Shown: positions 8,680 to 17,888, counted from the first letter of the stretch. The stretch is DNA of 64,000 bases from Paenibacillus sp. JDR-2 (GCF_000023585.1 NC_012914.1:2056501-2120500); one strand, 5' to 3'. Notes: generated by a model from the sequence alone, not told the origin. Numbers and translations are program-made.

Positions 8680-9579
8680 ATGAAAGCTTCTAACAGCGCA
8701 CTTGCTGTTCATCGCAGAAGGCGGTTTGATATTTGGGATGTGCTGATCCACCTCTCTATCATCCTCGCTTCGCTTGCCTGTTTGCTGCCTTTTCTGCATG
8801 TCGTATCCAAATCTTTAAGCGAAGACGCATTTGTGATTGCGAATAAAGTTTTCATCTGGCCGGAAGGGTTTACTTTGGAAGCATACAAGAAGATTTTCGC
8901 GGATCACAGTATTTTGCGTTCCTTGTATGTATCGGTCATGGTGACGGTGCTGTTCACAATCATTGGAATGATTATTACCATATGCGCCGCGTATCCGTTA
9001 TCCCGTAAACAATTAAAGGGACGTACCGTGCTGACCTTCATCTTTATTTTCACCCTGTATTTCAGCGGCGGTATCATTCCCGAATATTTGCTGGTTAACA
9101 ACCTGGGGCTGCTGGACACCATGTGGTCTATTATCCTGCCGCCGGCCTTCAGCGCCTTTAACCTGCTGATCATGAAGACGGCGCTGTCGAGCAGCATACC
9201 GGACAGTCTGGAGGAATCGGCTAGGATTGACGGAGCCGGACATTTCCGGATTCTTGTCAGCATTGTGCTGCCGCTGTCCAAACCAATCATTGCAACCTTG
9301 TCTCTCTTCTATGCGGTTGGGCGCTGGAATACGTACCAAGACGCATTGTTTTACATCAAGCAAAACGTGGATATGCGGCCGCTGCAGCTGAAGCTGTATT
9401 ACCTGGTTATTCAAGCGAGCGAAAGCTTCCAGCTGGAAGCGACTCAGGTATCGCTCAGTAATCCCGAAGTGCTTAAAGCATCCTGCGTGGTGTTCGCGAC
9501 TCTTCCCATTATTTGCGTGTACCCGTTTATCCAGAAGTATTTTGTCCAAGGCGTTATGCTTGGGGCCGTGAAGGAATAA
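8680..9579 (+). CDS. Sugar ABC transporter permease, LplC/YtcP type
   Basis: This 299-residue permease is the second membrane subunit of the importer. It has six predicted helices and an EAA loop with LEESARIDGAGHFRILVSIV. The ending KYFVQGVMLGAVKE is typical of the LplC/YtcP group. The ribosome site AGGAGAGGTG lies directly before the ATG. It should pair with the permease at 7642 to form the heterodimeric channel that receives sugar from the lipoprotein encoded next. Confidence 0.92.
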   Translation: MKASNSALAVHRRRRFDIWDVLIHLSIILASLACLLPFLHVVSKSLSEDAFVIANKVFIWPEGFTLEAYKKIFADHSILRSLYVSVMVTVLFTIIGMIITICAAYPLSRKQLKGRTVLTFIFIFTLYFSGGIIPEYLLVNNLGLLDTMWSIILPPAFSAFNLLIMKTALSSSIPDSLEESARIDGAGHFRILVSIVLPLSKPIIATLSLFYAVGRWNTYQDALFYIKQNVDMRPLQLKLYYLVIQASESFQLEATQVSLSNPEVLKASCVVFATLPIICVYPFIQKYFVQGVMLGAVKE

Positions 9580-9616
9580 CCTCGAATACGAAAATTAATA
9601 ATTGGGGGAACAAGCA

Positions 9617-11278
9617 ATGAGCAAAAAAAATATGGTATCCATGTTTATGGCTTTGTTTGTGGTATTCGGCATTTTGTCGGGCTGCACGAATAACAACAAT
9701 TCGAATACAAAGAGCTCTACCGAACCTTCTCCTTCCGCAAGCGATACAGCCAGCAATACGCCAAGCGATAGTCCGGCAAGCAAGTATCCGGATTATTCGA
9801 AAGGCTTCCCGGAGAAGGTTACTCTTCAGATCCCGGTTTATGAACGCGCTTTCGAAGGCTGGAACGTCTCCGACAACTACTATACGCGCTGGATTCAGAA
9901 GGAATTCGGCGATAAGTACAATATCGACGTAAAATTCGTGCCGATCACAAGAAACAGCGAAGTTACGGACTATGAGCAGCTGCTTGCTTCGCACAAAGCA
10001 CCGGATATTATTTTCCACTACGATATGCCGCAAGCGCTTGCCTACTACGGCGAGGATGTCATGCAGGAGCTGGACTACGATGAAATCGCCAACTACGCGC
10101 CTACTTACTGGAAAAATATGAGCGAGACAATCAAGCAATACGGTGTCGTAGACGGCAAAAACGTATTCTTCTTTGCACAGCGTCCGCCAGCCGATAACTT
10201 CACCACGCTGATCCGCAAAGATTGGGTGGAGAAGGTTGGCATGAAAGTGGAGGATCTGACCTCCCTTGAGAAATATAACGAAATGTTAGAGAAATGGAAG
10301 GCGGCTGGACTTGGGGTTGCCGGCGCAGCCCTCTTGCAGAATAACTATACCTTCAACTATGCCTTCCGTGATTGGCCGATTGACCCGAAATACCGCGCGC
10401 TGTATTCCGATCTTGGCGTAGCGGACCTGACTACGAAGGAAACAGAGAAGTACCTGAAAAACCTGAACTACCAGTACAATCATGGGCTGATCGACAAAGA
10501 ATTCTATTTGCGCAATGACGATGCGAAGACGAAAGCGGAATTCGTTGCAGGCAAAACAGGCACATACGGCTTCTATCTCGCTAGCAACACCGACGTTCTG
10601 ACTGCTACATTGAAGAACAATCCGGATGCACAATTTGCAGTGCTTCCAGGTACGGCTGGAGTTCCGGAAGGCAACAAGCCGCAAGGCCGTGCATACTGGC
10701 CATTCGGCTTGATTATGGGGATCAACTATGAATCGACGGATGAGGAACGTGCCGCTGTATGGATGTACCTCGAATGGATGAGCCAGCCGAAGAACCTGTT
10801 CTACCTCCAGAACGGTGTTGAAGGTCAGAACTATACGCTGGATGCAGACGGTCTTGCCGTTAAGAATCCGGATTACAAAGGGGAAGCTGTACTATCCCAG
10901 AACAACAATAAAGACTATTTCGCACTCGTCAGTGAAGTTGTGCAATATACGGATCCGGCTGTAACGCGCAAAGCCTACTTGCAAAATTGGTCGCCTCCCG
11001 GCTACGAGAACCTTGCTGAAGACGTGCTGAATAATTTTGAGAAGTTAGCGGAATTCCGTACGCCGGATGCTCTGTTCAGCGTTGTCCTTGAGAAAGTAAA
11101 CGAGTACAAAACCGATCTGAACTCGCTCTTCCAGGAGCTGTACGTGAAGGTGGCTCTGGCTCCGGAGGATCAGTTCGACAAAGTCTATGGGGATGCGAAG
11201 AAAACGTATCTGGATGCCGGCTATCAGGAAATTCTCGATGAGAAGCAAAAAGCGATCGACGCAGGCCAATTTAAGTAA
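9617..11278 (+). CDS. Extracellular sugar-binding lipoprotein of the LplA/YtcQ type
   Basis: This 553-residue type-II lipoprotein has a lipobox LSGC with the acylated cysteine at residue 23. A low-complexity Asn/Ser/Thr/Pro linker (about 24-60) follows, then a two-lobed solute-binding domain. The frame can be opened at TTG 9602, but the GGGGG ribosome site lies there, so ATG 9617 is the true start. It captures oligosaccharide outside the cell and delivers it to the permeases encoded just upstream. The large size is typical of binding proteins for complex polysaccharide fragments. A hairpin follows before the GH105 gene. Confidence 0.93.
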   Translation: MSKKNMVSMFMALFVVFGILSGCTNNNNSNTKSSTEPSPSASDTASNTPSDSPASKYPDYSKGFPEKVTLQIPVYERAFEGWNVSDNYYTRWIQKEFGDKYNIDVKFVPITRNSEVTDYEQLLASHKAPDIIFHYDMPQALAYYGEDVMQELDYDEIANYAPTYWKNMSETIKQYGVVDGKNVFFFAQRPPADNFTTLIRKDWVEKVGMKVEDLTSLEKYNEMLEKWKAAGLGVAGAALLQNNYTFNYAFRDWPIDPKYRALYSDLGVADLTTKETEKYLKNLNYQYNHGLIDKEFYLRNDDAKTKAEFVAGKTGTYGFYLASNTDVLTATLKNNPDAQFAVLPGTAGVPEGNKPQGRAYWPFGLIMGINYESTDEERAAVWMYLEWMSQPKNLFYLQNGVEGQNYTLDADGLAVKNPDYKGEAVLSQNNNKDYFALVSEVVQYTDPAVTRKAYLQNWSPPGYENLAEDVLNNFEKLAEFRTPDALFSVVLEKVNEYKTDLNSLFQELYVKVALAPEDQFDKVYGDAKKTYLDAGYQEILDEKQKAIDAGQFK

Positions 11279-11297
11279 TCTCTAAAATAACGTTCGG

Positions 11298-11320
11298 GCC
11301 CCTGCGAAAGCGGGGGCTTT
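11298..11320 (+). terminator. GC-rich hairpin between binding-protein and GH105 genes
   Basis: GCCCCTGC pairs with GCGGGGGC around a GAAA tetraloop and only three T residues follow. With so short a tail it more likely stabilises the 3' end of the abundant binding-protein mRNA, or terminates partly, than ends the operon. Confidence 0.6.
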
Positions 11321-11334
11321 GGATATGGGGAGGC

Positions 11335-12381
11335 ATGAAGACCGTGAAGCTGGATGCAACGGCAATCGATTTGAAGCAAATCGTCGGACAAGTGGCGGAT
11401 TATACGTTTGGCATGGATCTGACCTGGGATTGGCCGGGCGGAGTTGCCTTTTACGGGGTAAGCCGGGCGTACGAAGTAACGGGAGAGAAAGCTTATCTGG
11501 AACGGATGGCTTCCTGGGTGGATGAATATATAGAAGTTGGCCTTCCGGGCTGGACGGTTAATACATGCGCGATGGGACATATGCTGCTCACCTTGTACGA
11601 GCATACGCAGGATCGGAAATATCTCGATATCATTATGAGCAAGGTCGATTATCTTGAAAATAAAGCTTTGCGCTTTGGCGACCGGGTATTGCAGCACACC
11701 GTATCCTCGAAAAATGATTTCCCGGAGCAGTGCTGGGCGGATACTTTGTTTATGGCCGCCTATTTTCTTTTGCGGGTAGGCGTCATGCAAGGCCGCAAGG
11801 ATCTGATTGAGGATGCCCTTCATCAATTTTATTGGCATATCAATTACTTGCAGGATGAGGAAGACGGCTTATGGTATCATGGCTACAATCATATCAACAA
11901 GGATCATATGTCCGGCATGTACTGGGCACGCGCTAATGCTTGGGCGGCGTATACGATGTCCCGGGCGGCAAGGGGAGTGCCGGAAGGTTATCTGTATCCG
12001 CCAATGATGCATATTTGGGGCTCTCTGCGAGACCAGCTTGCCGCGATCAAGAGACTGCAGAAGGAGGATGGTCTCTGGGGAACGGTACTCGATTATCCGG
12101 AAGCCTATGGTGAAGTCTCGGCGACCGCAGGGATTGCCGCTGCGATGGTTACGCAGAACAATCCGCTGCACGGCAAGTATGTGCAGAAGGCGCTGGACGG
12201 CGTTCTTGCCAACATTACGTCTAGCGGTAGAGTATTAAACGTATCCGGCGGAACGGCCGTTATGAACGATATTGACGGCTATCTCAGCATCGGCAAGAAA
12301 TGGGCGCAAGGCTGGGGGCAAGGGCTGGCGCTAGCTTTGCTTGCCGCCGTTATCGAGAACGAGAATAGTAAGCAGGGCTAA
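11335..12381 (+). CDS. GH105 unsaturated (rhamno)galacturonyl hydrolase, YteR/YesR-like
   Basis: This 348-residue (alpha/alpha)6-barrel protein removes the 4,5-unsaturated uronic acid that polysaccharide lyases leave at the non-reducing end. The general acid corresponds to Asp136 in CWADTLFM and the supporting His to His182 in WYHGYN, a constant offset of seven from YteR Asp143 and His189. YWARANAWAAY is also a family motif. There is no signal peptide, so it works in the cytoplasm on imported disaccharides. The GGGGAGG ribosome site abuts the ATG at 11335 with 1 nt spacing. GTG 11344, 10 nt away, may be the true start. It is the last gene of the importer operon. Confidence 0.92.
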   Translation: MKTVKLDATAIDLKQIVGQVADYTFGMDLTWDWPGGVAFYGVSRAYEVTGEKAYLERMASWVDEYIEVGLPGWTVNTCAMGHMLLTLYEHTQDRKYLDIIMSKVDYLENKALRFGDRVLQHTVSSKNDFPEQCWADTLFMAAYFLLRVGVMQGRKDLIEDALHQFYWHINYLQDEEDGLWYHGYNHINKDHMSGMYWARANAWAAYTMSRAARGVPEGYLYPPMMHIWGSLRDQLAAIKRLQKEDGLWGTVLDYPEAYGEVSATAGIAAAMVTQNNPLHGKYVQKALDGVLANITSSGRVLNVSGGTAVMNDIDGYLSIGKKWAQGWGQGLALALLAAVIENENSKQG

Positions 12382-12420
12382 ACCGCAAGGGCTTTAAGAG
12401 CCCTTGCGGTTTTTTCTTTT
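12381..12420 (+). terminator. Intrinsic terminator after GH105 gene
   Basis: The perfect stem AACCGCAAGGGCT/AGCCCTTGCGGTT is followed by a long T run. Confidence 0.93.
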
Positions 12421-12429
12421 TTCACTTCT

Positions 12430-13047
12430 TTATAGCCGGGCAAATCTGTTTTCCGTCTTCAGCAGGATCTGCCGACGTTTCTCCATACCGCGGTGCTCCA
12501 TACCCGCGTAGTTATACCATTTCAGCTTGTGAATCCCCATCTTGCGGAAGGTCCCCCGGAATAAAATCTTGGTGATCGGATTGCCGAAAATCCACTTGTA
12601 TACCACGTTTGGCGTACTCATAACCGTCAATAGAGAAACCTGCTTCAGCTTGGGCATCAGGCTATAAAAGGGCCGGCCGCCTTTTCCTTCATCGAACAGC
12701 ACGCCTTTCACAAACACTTTGTCGATAAAGCCTTTTGTCAAAGCCGGCATGGCCTCCCACCAGATCGGGAAAATAAAAATCATATGATCAGCCGCCATAA
12801 GGCGCTGCTGATAGTGAAGCACTAGCGGGTCGTTTGTTTGTCTTTGCCGCCACATCGCAAGATCCTCGGCTGATGTAACGGGATTAAAGCCGTCGGCGTG
12901 CAAATCAATGAGATCGATATGATGGCCGCTCGTGGTCAGGCCTCGCTTAACAGCTGCTAATAACGCGGCAGAGTAGCTTCTGTTGTGAACAACATTTTCC
13001 GATGCGGCAGCTCCGTAGGGATGGTCAAATACAATAACAACGTTCAT
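12430..13047 (-). CDS. Flavodoxin-fold NAD(P)H oxidoreductase (Flavodoxin_2 family)
   Basis: This 205-residue protein starts with VVIVFDHPYG and contains IFIFPIWWEAMPALTKGFIDKVF, the typical FMN/FAD-contacting segment of NAD(P)H:quinone reductases such as MdaB, KefF and YwrO. It probably carries out two-electron reduction of quinones or similar electrophiles in the cytoplasm. The ribosome site GAGGTGAT precedes the ATG. It is divergent from a MarR gene, and an inverted repeat lies in the shared 166-bp gap. MarR control by a redox or electrophile signal is therefore likely. Confidence 0.85.
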   Translation of the reverse strand: MNVVIVFDHPYGAAASENVVHNRSYSAALLAAVKRGLTTSGHHIDLIDLHADGFNPVTSAEDLAMWRQRQTNDPLVLHYQQRLMAADHMIFIFPIWWEAMPALTKGFIDKVFVKGVLFDEGKGGRPFYSLMPKLKQVSLLTVMSTPNVVYKWIFGNPITKILFRGTFRKMGIHKLKWYNYAGMEHRGMEKRRQILLKTENRFARL

Positions 13048-13099
13048 GAAGGATCACCTCGACAATGAAATGAATTTTAAGAATCAATATAGATTCGAT

Positions 13100-13125
13100 G
13101 GAAACAATCATATTATTTTGTTTCC
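13100..13125. promoter_or_regulatory. Inverted repeat, probable MarR operator
   Basis: GGAAACAA (13100-13107) and TTGTTTCC (13118-13125) are perfect 8-bp arms around a 10-bp AT-rich spacer. They lie in the gap between the divergent oxidoreductase and MarR genes. Confidence 0.6.
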
Positions 13126-13213
13126 CTGAAGTCAATAATGTTTCTCTAGATGTTTATTTGGCGTCCAATCATTGTTATACTGGCTACAGTTGACTAAAAG
13201 GAGCGAATGAGGG

Positions 13214-13864
13214 ATGGGACATTCCGCTGCAGATAAAGAAATGGAGAAGGAAATCCTGCTGAACGACATGCTTGTTCAGGTAGGTCTCATACAGAAGAGG
13301 TTCCAGTCGGAAGGCGAGGATGAAGAAAAACGCTGGATGATGGCTCAAACCAACGACCACGAGGTTATTCAGTTTCTGAAGGAGTCAACAATCATTATGC
13401 TGCATGTCGTTGATGCGATTGGCGAGATGCAGCCGGTAAACGGGATCGCAATCTCGAAGCATTTCGGCATTCCGAGAGGCAGCATATCCAAGCTCACCAG
13501 AAGGCTGCTTGAACAAGAAGTGATTCAAAGCGAAAGCCTGCCGGACAATAAAAAAGAGGTGTGGTTCACCTTAACCCCATTGGGACAACGAATTTATGAC
13601 ATCCATAATCGGCTGCATGCCCATATCGGGCAAAATGTCCGGAAATTTCTAGGCAAATATAACGTCGAGCAGATGAAGTTTCTGGTGCAATGCATGAAGG
13701 ATACGGTACAAACCTCATGGGTTGGGGATGAGGTGGAGCAGCAGGAGGCGGAAGCCCCTCAGGAGACTAGTGCTATGGGGGAGGTACTAGGGCTGCTGCA
13801 GCAGTTGGACGATCGTCAGCTGAAGAAGGCGAAGGAGATCATTCAGATCGCATTTTTGGAGTAG
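13214..13864 (+). CDS. MarR-family transcriptional regulator
   Basis: This 216-residue protein has a central winged helix (about 70-140). Its recognition region is IAISKHFGIPRGSISKLTRRLLEQEVI and its wing is SLPDNKKEVWFTLTPLGQRIY. A C-terminal extension (about 170-216), Glu- and Gln-rich and probably helical, is longer than in ordinary MarR proteins. It is likely a dimeric repressor released by a small ligand or oxidant, binding the inverted repeat just upstream and controlling itself and the divergent oxidoreductase. An AraC gene follows after 18 bp in the same operon. Confidence 0.88.
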   Translation: MGHSAADKEMEKEILLNDMLVQVGLIQKRFQSEGEDEEKRWMMAQTNDHEVIQFLKESTIIMLHVVDAIGEMQPVNGIAISKHFGIPRGSISKLTRRLLEQEVIQSESLPDNKKEVWFTLTPLGQRIYDIHNRLHAHIGQNVRKFLGKYNVEQMKFLVQCMKDTVQTSWVGDEVEQQEAEAPQETSAMGEVLGLLQQLDDRQLKKAKEIIQIAFLE

Positions 13865-13882
13865 AGAGGAGGAGATCGACCG

Positions 13883-14731
13883 ATGCTGCTGTTGCCTTTT
13901 ACGCCAACCCCACCGCTTGACCCCTATATAGACAGCTTCCTTGTTCAAGAGGACTTCAACCCGCATAACTTTGCCAACCGGAATCCGGTTAAGGTGCTGC
14001 CGACCTCGATGATTGTGATCGGCATTCAATACGGAAAGCCTATGCTGAGAATCGAGAACGGCCTAACCCATAAGATGGGAACAAGCGGTCTTACGGGGTT
14101 GCAGACAACCCCAAAAGAATATGTCAGCACGGGAAGCATCGGTACGATTATCGTCCGGTTCAAGCCTGGCGGATTAACGCGTTTTACCCGTTATCCCGTT
14201 CACGAATTTCAGGATTTGAATGTGGAGCTGGAGCATATCTTCCCTCTGAAGCATGTTGCTCTGCTGGAGGAGCAGCTTGCTTATGCGAGTTCTGCTCAAG
14301 AGCGTGTAACGATTGTCGAGAGATTCTTCCTGACTGTCTTAAGAGAGGGAGAAGAAGATCGTCTGATTCAGCAAATTGCCTTTCAAATGATCCGGCGGGA
14401 GGGGAAGGTTAACGTGGAGCAGCTGGTAGCAGAATCATATGTCAGCAGAAGAACGCTCGAGCGCAAATTCAATGCGGTAATCGGGGCATCGCCCAAAAAG
14501 TTCGCCACGATTATCCGGTTTCAGCATACGATTCGGCTGCGGAAATCCGGCTATGATTACCTGGATATCGTAGAGGCCTGCGGCTATACGGATCATGCCC
14601 ATTTTGCCAAGGACTTCAAGGCTTATGCCGGGAGCACGCCGGAGCAGTTCTTCCAAAACGAGGCACAGCCTGAATTATCCAAGACCTTTAACGAAGGTGA
14701 ATCATTACTAGAGCAAAATATGTATCAATAA
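13883..14731 (+). CDS. AraC-family regulator with a DUF6597-like N-terminal domain
   Basis: This 282-residue protein has an N-terminal domain opening LLLPFTPTPPLDPYIDSF and including IIVRFKPGGLTRF, a pattern found in AraC proteins carrying the DUF6597 domain. A C-terminal HTH (about 170-260) includes SYVSRRTLERKFNAVIGASPK and YTDHAHFAKDFKAYAG. GAGGAGG precedes the ATG. It is probably co-transcribed with the MarR gene 18 bp upstream. The hydrolase at 14826 lies downstream beyond a hairpin and may be its target, but this is only positional. Confidence 0.85.
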   Translation: MLLLPFTPTPPLDPYIDSFLVQEDFNPHNFANRNPVKVLPTSMIVIGIQYGKPMLRIENGLTHKMGTSGLTGLQTTPKEYVSTGSIGTIIVRFKPGGLTRFTRYPVHEFQDLNVELEHIFPLKHVALLEEQLAYASSAQERVTIVERFFLTVLREGEEDRLIQQIAFQMIRREGKVNVEQLVAESYVSRRTLERKFNAVIGASPKKFATIIRFQHTIRLRKSGYDYLDIVEACGYTDHAHFAKDFKAYAGSTPEQFFQNEAQPELSKTFNEGESLLEQNMYQ

Positions 14732-14752
14732 GGCATGAATGGCGGATACTTG

Positions 14753-14777
14753 TCGCATTATTACAATGCGTCTTTTT
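14753..14777 (+). terminator. Short hairpin terminator after the AraC gene
   Basis: CGCATT pairs with AATGCG and TCTTTTTC follows. It is a weak terminator between the AraC and hydrolase genes. Confidence 0.5.
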
Positions 14778-14825
14778 CTAAGAAGAGTATGATGAGGAAA
14801 AAGACAAAAGGAGCAAGTATCGCTT

Positions 14826-15722
14826 ATGACAAATATGACTATCCGTGCAGACTATCCCTTTGAATCCCGCTATCTGAACGTTAACGGACACAACCTGCAT
14901 TATATCGAGCAGGGGAGCGGAAATCCCATTCTCTTGCTGCATGGCAATCCAACCTGGTCTTACATGTACCGCAATCTCATTCCTTATCTGGACAAGCTGG
15001 GGCGCTGCATCGCCGTAGATCTGATTGGCATGGGCCGGTCGGAAAAGCCGGATATCGGCTATACGTTTCTCGAACAAGTGGATTATGTCAGCAAGTTTAT
15101 TGAACAATTGGGCTTGAAGGATATCATCATCGTTGGACATGATTGGGGAATGGCGATTGGCCTGCAATATGCCGGGAGTCATTCTGAGAACGTGACAGCC
15201 GTTGCGATGCTCGAGCCTCAGGCACTGTATCCTTGCCCGGACTGGGAGGCCTTTACGCCAGCCGAATCAGCCGAGCTATTCCAGAAGCTTCGTGACCCGG
15301 AAGAGGGCTGGCCGTTTATGCGGGACAATAACGTGTTTGTGGAGGGCATGCCCCATATTATCATTAACCGGACATTTACTGTCGAAGAGCATGAATTTTA
15401 CCGGGAGCCTTTTCGGGTGCCGGACAGCCGTAAGCCATCGTGGGTATTTCCTAATCAGATTCCGATCGAAGGCAAGCCGGATGAAGTTGCGAAGGCGGTT
15501 GAGCTGCGAAATGAATGGTTTACGCAGACGCCAATTCCGAAAATTCTATTCTATGCCGATCCAGGCTGCACCATCCGCGAGCCGCAAATGGCGTGGTGCC
15601 GGGAGCATCTGAAGAACCTCACGCTGTTCCCGATCGGCAAAGGCTTCCATCATTTGCTGGAGGAAAATCCTCATGTTATCGGACAGGAGCTGCAGCGCTG
15701 GGCGGGAACATTGTCTCGTTAA
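14826..15722 (+). CDS. Haloalkane-dehalogenase-like alpha/beta hydrolase (DhaA type)
   Basis: This 298-residue alpha/beta hydrolase conserves the whole catalytic set of subfamily II haloalkane dehalogenases. These are Asn41 in HGNPTWSYMYRN, the nucleophile Asp106 and halide-binding Trp107 in GHDWG, Glu130 in AMLEPQ, and His275 in GFHHLLEENP. The first four positions equal the DhaA numbering. Such enzymes replace a carbon-bound halogen with hydroxyl through an Asp ester. An aspartate nucleophile also occurs in epoxide hydrolases, but the Asn41/Trp107 halide pair favours dehalogenase chemistry. There is no signal peptide. AAAGGAG lies 12 nt before the ATG. It stands alone between two terminators. 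Confidence 0.82.
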   Translation: MTNMTIRADYPFESRYLNVNGHNLHYIEQGSGNPILLLHGNPTWSYMYRNLIPYLDKLGRCIAVDLIGMGRSEKPDIGYTFLEQVDYVSKFIEQLGLKDIIIVGHDWGMAIGLQYAGSHSENVTAVAMLEPQALYPCPDWEAFTPAESAELFQKLRDPEEGWPFMRDNNVFVEGMPHIIINRTFTVEEHEFYREPFRVPDSRKPSWVFPNQIPIEGKPDEVAKAVELRNEWFTQTPIPKILFYADPGCTIREPQMAWCREHLKNLTLFPIGKGFHHLLEENPHVIGQELQRWAGTLSR

Positions 15723-15773
15723 CGAATCCTCAGCCAGATATTAAGGAGAATGACGCCAAGCAACATAAAGAAG

Positions 15774-15806
15774 AAGCACGCCCCCGGTGGCGTGCTTTTT
15801 CTTTTC
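15774..15806 (+). terminator. Intrinsic terminator after the hydrolase gene
   Basis: AAGCACGCC pairs with GGCGTGCTT and a T run follows. Confidence 0.88.
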
Positions 15807-15887
15807 TATATGGATGTAGTTCTTCAACCATTTAAGTTATTACCAAATTCATTTAAATGAGTACATTTTCTAATTTTCCCCGGTAGC

Positions 15888-15893
15888 TATAAT
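15888..15893 (+). promoter_or_regulatory. Candidate -10 element for the importer operon
   Basis: TATAAT lies 44 bp before the permease start. No good -35 box is seen 17 bp upstream, which fits an activator-dependent promoter. An ATTTAAAT palindrome lies just upstream. Confidence 0.35.
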
Positions 15894-15936
15894 GAAAACA
15901 TGAGAGCTCCTTAATACAGCCGGAGGGATGAGAGAA

Positions 15937-16881
15937 ATGAAAGCGGTTTTAGAACAAGACTACGCTTCACAAAAGAAGCCAAACAAATTTCTGCACAATA
16001 TCAAAAGAGACAAATGGTTATACGCTCTCCTGCTGCTGCCCTTTGCATATATCTTGATCTTCAAGTATGCCCCAATCTACGGCGTAATTATGGCCTTTCA
16101 GGATTACAACATTTTTGCGGGAATAAAGGGGAGTGAGTGGGTTGGACTGGATGTGTTCCAATTCATTTTCCAGCAGGACAGCTTTTACCGTGCGCTCAAG
16201 AATACGCTGGCTCTGAATGTCTATGACTTAATAGCTGGATTCCCGGCGCCGATTATTCTAGCTATTCTGCTTAACGAATTGAGAATGGCAAGATTCAAGA
16301 AAATAACGCAAACCGTGTTGTATCTGCCTCACTTTTTATCCTGGATTATTATAGGCGGCATGGTCTATCTGATGTTCTCCAACAGCGGTATGGTCAATAC
16401 GTTCCTGGCAAACCTCGGATTCGCGAAGATCGAGTTTCTGTCGCAGAAGGTGCCCTGGTTAGTCACTTATATCTCCGTTGGCGTATGGCAGCATATCGGA
16501 TGGGGGACGATCATCTATCTGGCTGCCATGACCGGGATCAACAAGGAATTGTATGAAGCCTCGGATATTGACGGCTGCAGCAGACTTCGCAAGGTATGGC
16601 ATATTACGCTGCCCGGCATTAAGTCTACGATTAATATTTTGCTCATTCTCCAGATTGGCAGAATGGTTTCCATCGGTTTCGATCGTCCGTTCGTTATGGG
16701 TAATTCGCTAGTTAGCGATTACTCCGATGTTATCAGTACATTCGTATACAGAGTTGGTATTAGCTCGGGGGATTTCTCCCAGGCAACAGCGGTCGGATTG
16801 TTCCAATCCGTCGTTGGCCTGATCTTGCTGATTGCTGCTAACTATATCGCGAAGAAATTGGGTGAGGATGGGATATGGTGA
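15937..16881 (+). CDS. Sugar ABC transporter permease, LplB type
   Basis: This permease of about 314 residues has the LplB-type FKYAPIYGVIMAFQDYN segment, the EAA loop LYEASDIDGCSRLRKVWHITLP and the ending AKKLGEDGIW. The upstream in-frame ATG at 15928 directly abuts GGAGGG, so ATG 15937, 10 nt from GGAGG, is the better start. It is the first gene of a three-gene importer operon followed by a YesN/YesM pair. The next permease overlaps it by 7 bp. No ATPase is nearby. Confidence 0.92.
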   Translation: MKAVLEQDYASQKKPNKFLHNIKRDKWLYALLLLPFAYILIFKYAPIYGVIMAFQDYNIFAGIKGSEWVGLDVFQFIFQQDSFYRALKNTLALNVYDLIAGFPAPIILAILLNELRMARFKKITQTVLYLPHFLSWIIIGGMVYLMFSNSGMVNTFLANLGFAKIEFLSQKVPWLVTYISVGVWQHIGWGTIIYLAAMTGINKELYEASDIDGCSRLRKVWHITLPGIKSTINILLILQIGRMVSIGFDRPFVMGNSLVSDYSDVISTFVYRVGISSGDFSQATAVGLFQSVVGLILLIAANYIAKKLGEDGIW

Positions 16882-17771
16882 GTATGGCGAGCAGTATAGG
16901 ACAAAAGAAAAAAATGAGCGTAGCGGATATCGTGATTATCGTATTTATCGTGGCGTTATGCTTCACCTGTATCGTTCCGTTCCTTTATATGATTGCGCTT
17001 TCCTTGAGCTCGAACGAAGCGATTGTTTCGCAAAAAGTAGGCTTGTGGCCGGTAGGCTTCACGCTGGAAACGTACAAAACGATCCTAAGCGACGTGGAGA
17101 TGCTGTATACGCTTGGTTACAGTATTCTGCTTACGGTACTCTACACCGTGGTGTGTATGTTCCTGACCATTTGCGGAGCGTATCCGTTAACGAAGAAACG
17201 GCTGATGGGAAGAAACTTTATCCTGTCCGCACTGGTCTTCACCATGTATTTCAGCGGCGGCCTGATTCCTTCTTATATACTGGTTAAAAACCTCGGCATG
17301 ATGAATACGGTGTGGAGTTTGGTCTTGCCGGGCGCGATGAGCGTGTTTAACTTAATCATTCTCAAGACGTTTTTCAACAACCTTCCGGAGAGTCTGGAAG
17401 AATCGGCTGCGATTGACGGCTGTTCGGATCTGGGCATTCTTATGAAGATTGTGCTCCCGCTGTCGCTGCCTTCGATCGCCACGTTAAGCCTCTTCTATGC
17501 GGTGGACAGATGGAACGGATTTCAGGATGCGCTGTTCTATATTACGGACAAAAATTTGTATCCGATGCAAATGAAGCTGTACCAGATCATCTCGGCCAAT
17601 CAACAGCTGGACAGCCAGCAAGGCGGAGAAGGGGGCGCCGGCGCCTACATCGTGCCGGAATCTCTGAAAGCGGCGAGCGTTATGTTTACAACCATCCCGA
17701 TCCTGCTCGTCTATCCCAAACTGCAGAAGTATTTCGTAGATGGCGTGATGACGGGGGCTATCAAGGGCTGA
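16875..17771 (+). CDS. Sugar ABC transporter permease, LplC/YtcP type
   Basis: This 298-residue permease has six predicted helices, the EAA loop LEESAAIDGCSDLGILMKIVLP and the ending KYFVDGVMTGAIKG. Its ATG overlaps the last codons of the preceding permease by 7 bp, so the two subunits are translationally coupled. An in-frame ATG 9 nt further on is an alternative start. A Gly/Gln-rich insertion near residues 245-260 (QQGGEGGAGAY) lies in the last periplasmic loop, close to where the binding protein docks. Confidence 0.92.
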   Translation: MVSMASSIGQKKKMSVADIVIIVFIVALCFTCIVPFLYMIALSLSSNEAIVSQKVGLWPVGFTLETYKTILSDVEMLYTLGYSILLTVLYTVVCMFLTICGAYPLTKKRLMGRNFILSALVFTMYFSGGLIPSYILVKNLGMMNTVWSLVLPGAMSVFNLIILKTFFNNLPESLEESAAIDGCSDLGILMKIVLPLSLPSIATLSLFYAVDRWNGFQDALFYITDKNLYPMQMKLYQIISANQQLDSQQGGEGGAGAYIVPESLKAASVMFTTIPILLVYPKLQKYFVDGVMTGAIKG

Positions 17772-17888
17772 TGAGGATACGGATTAAGAATGAGAGGGGT
17801 GATTCCCGGGCTTGGCGGAAGATGGATGCGAGGATGTTTGCAAGAGGTTGAATGATTGTATGATAGATATCTGAAAGGGTGGTTTTAA

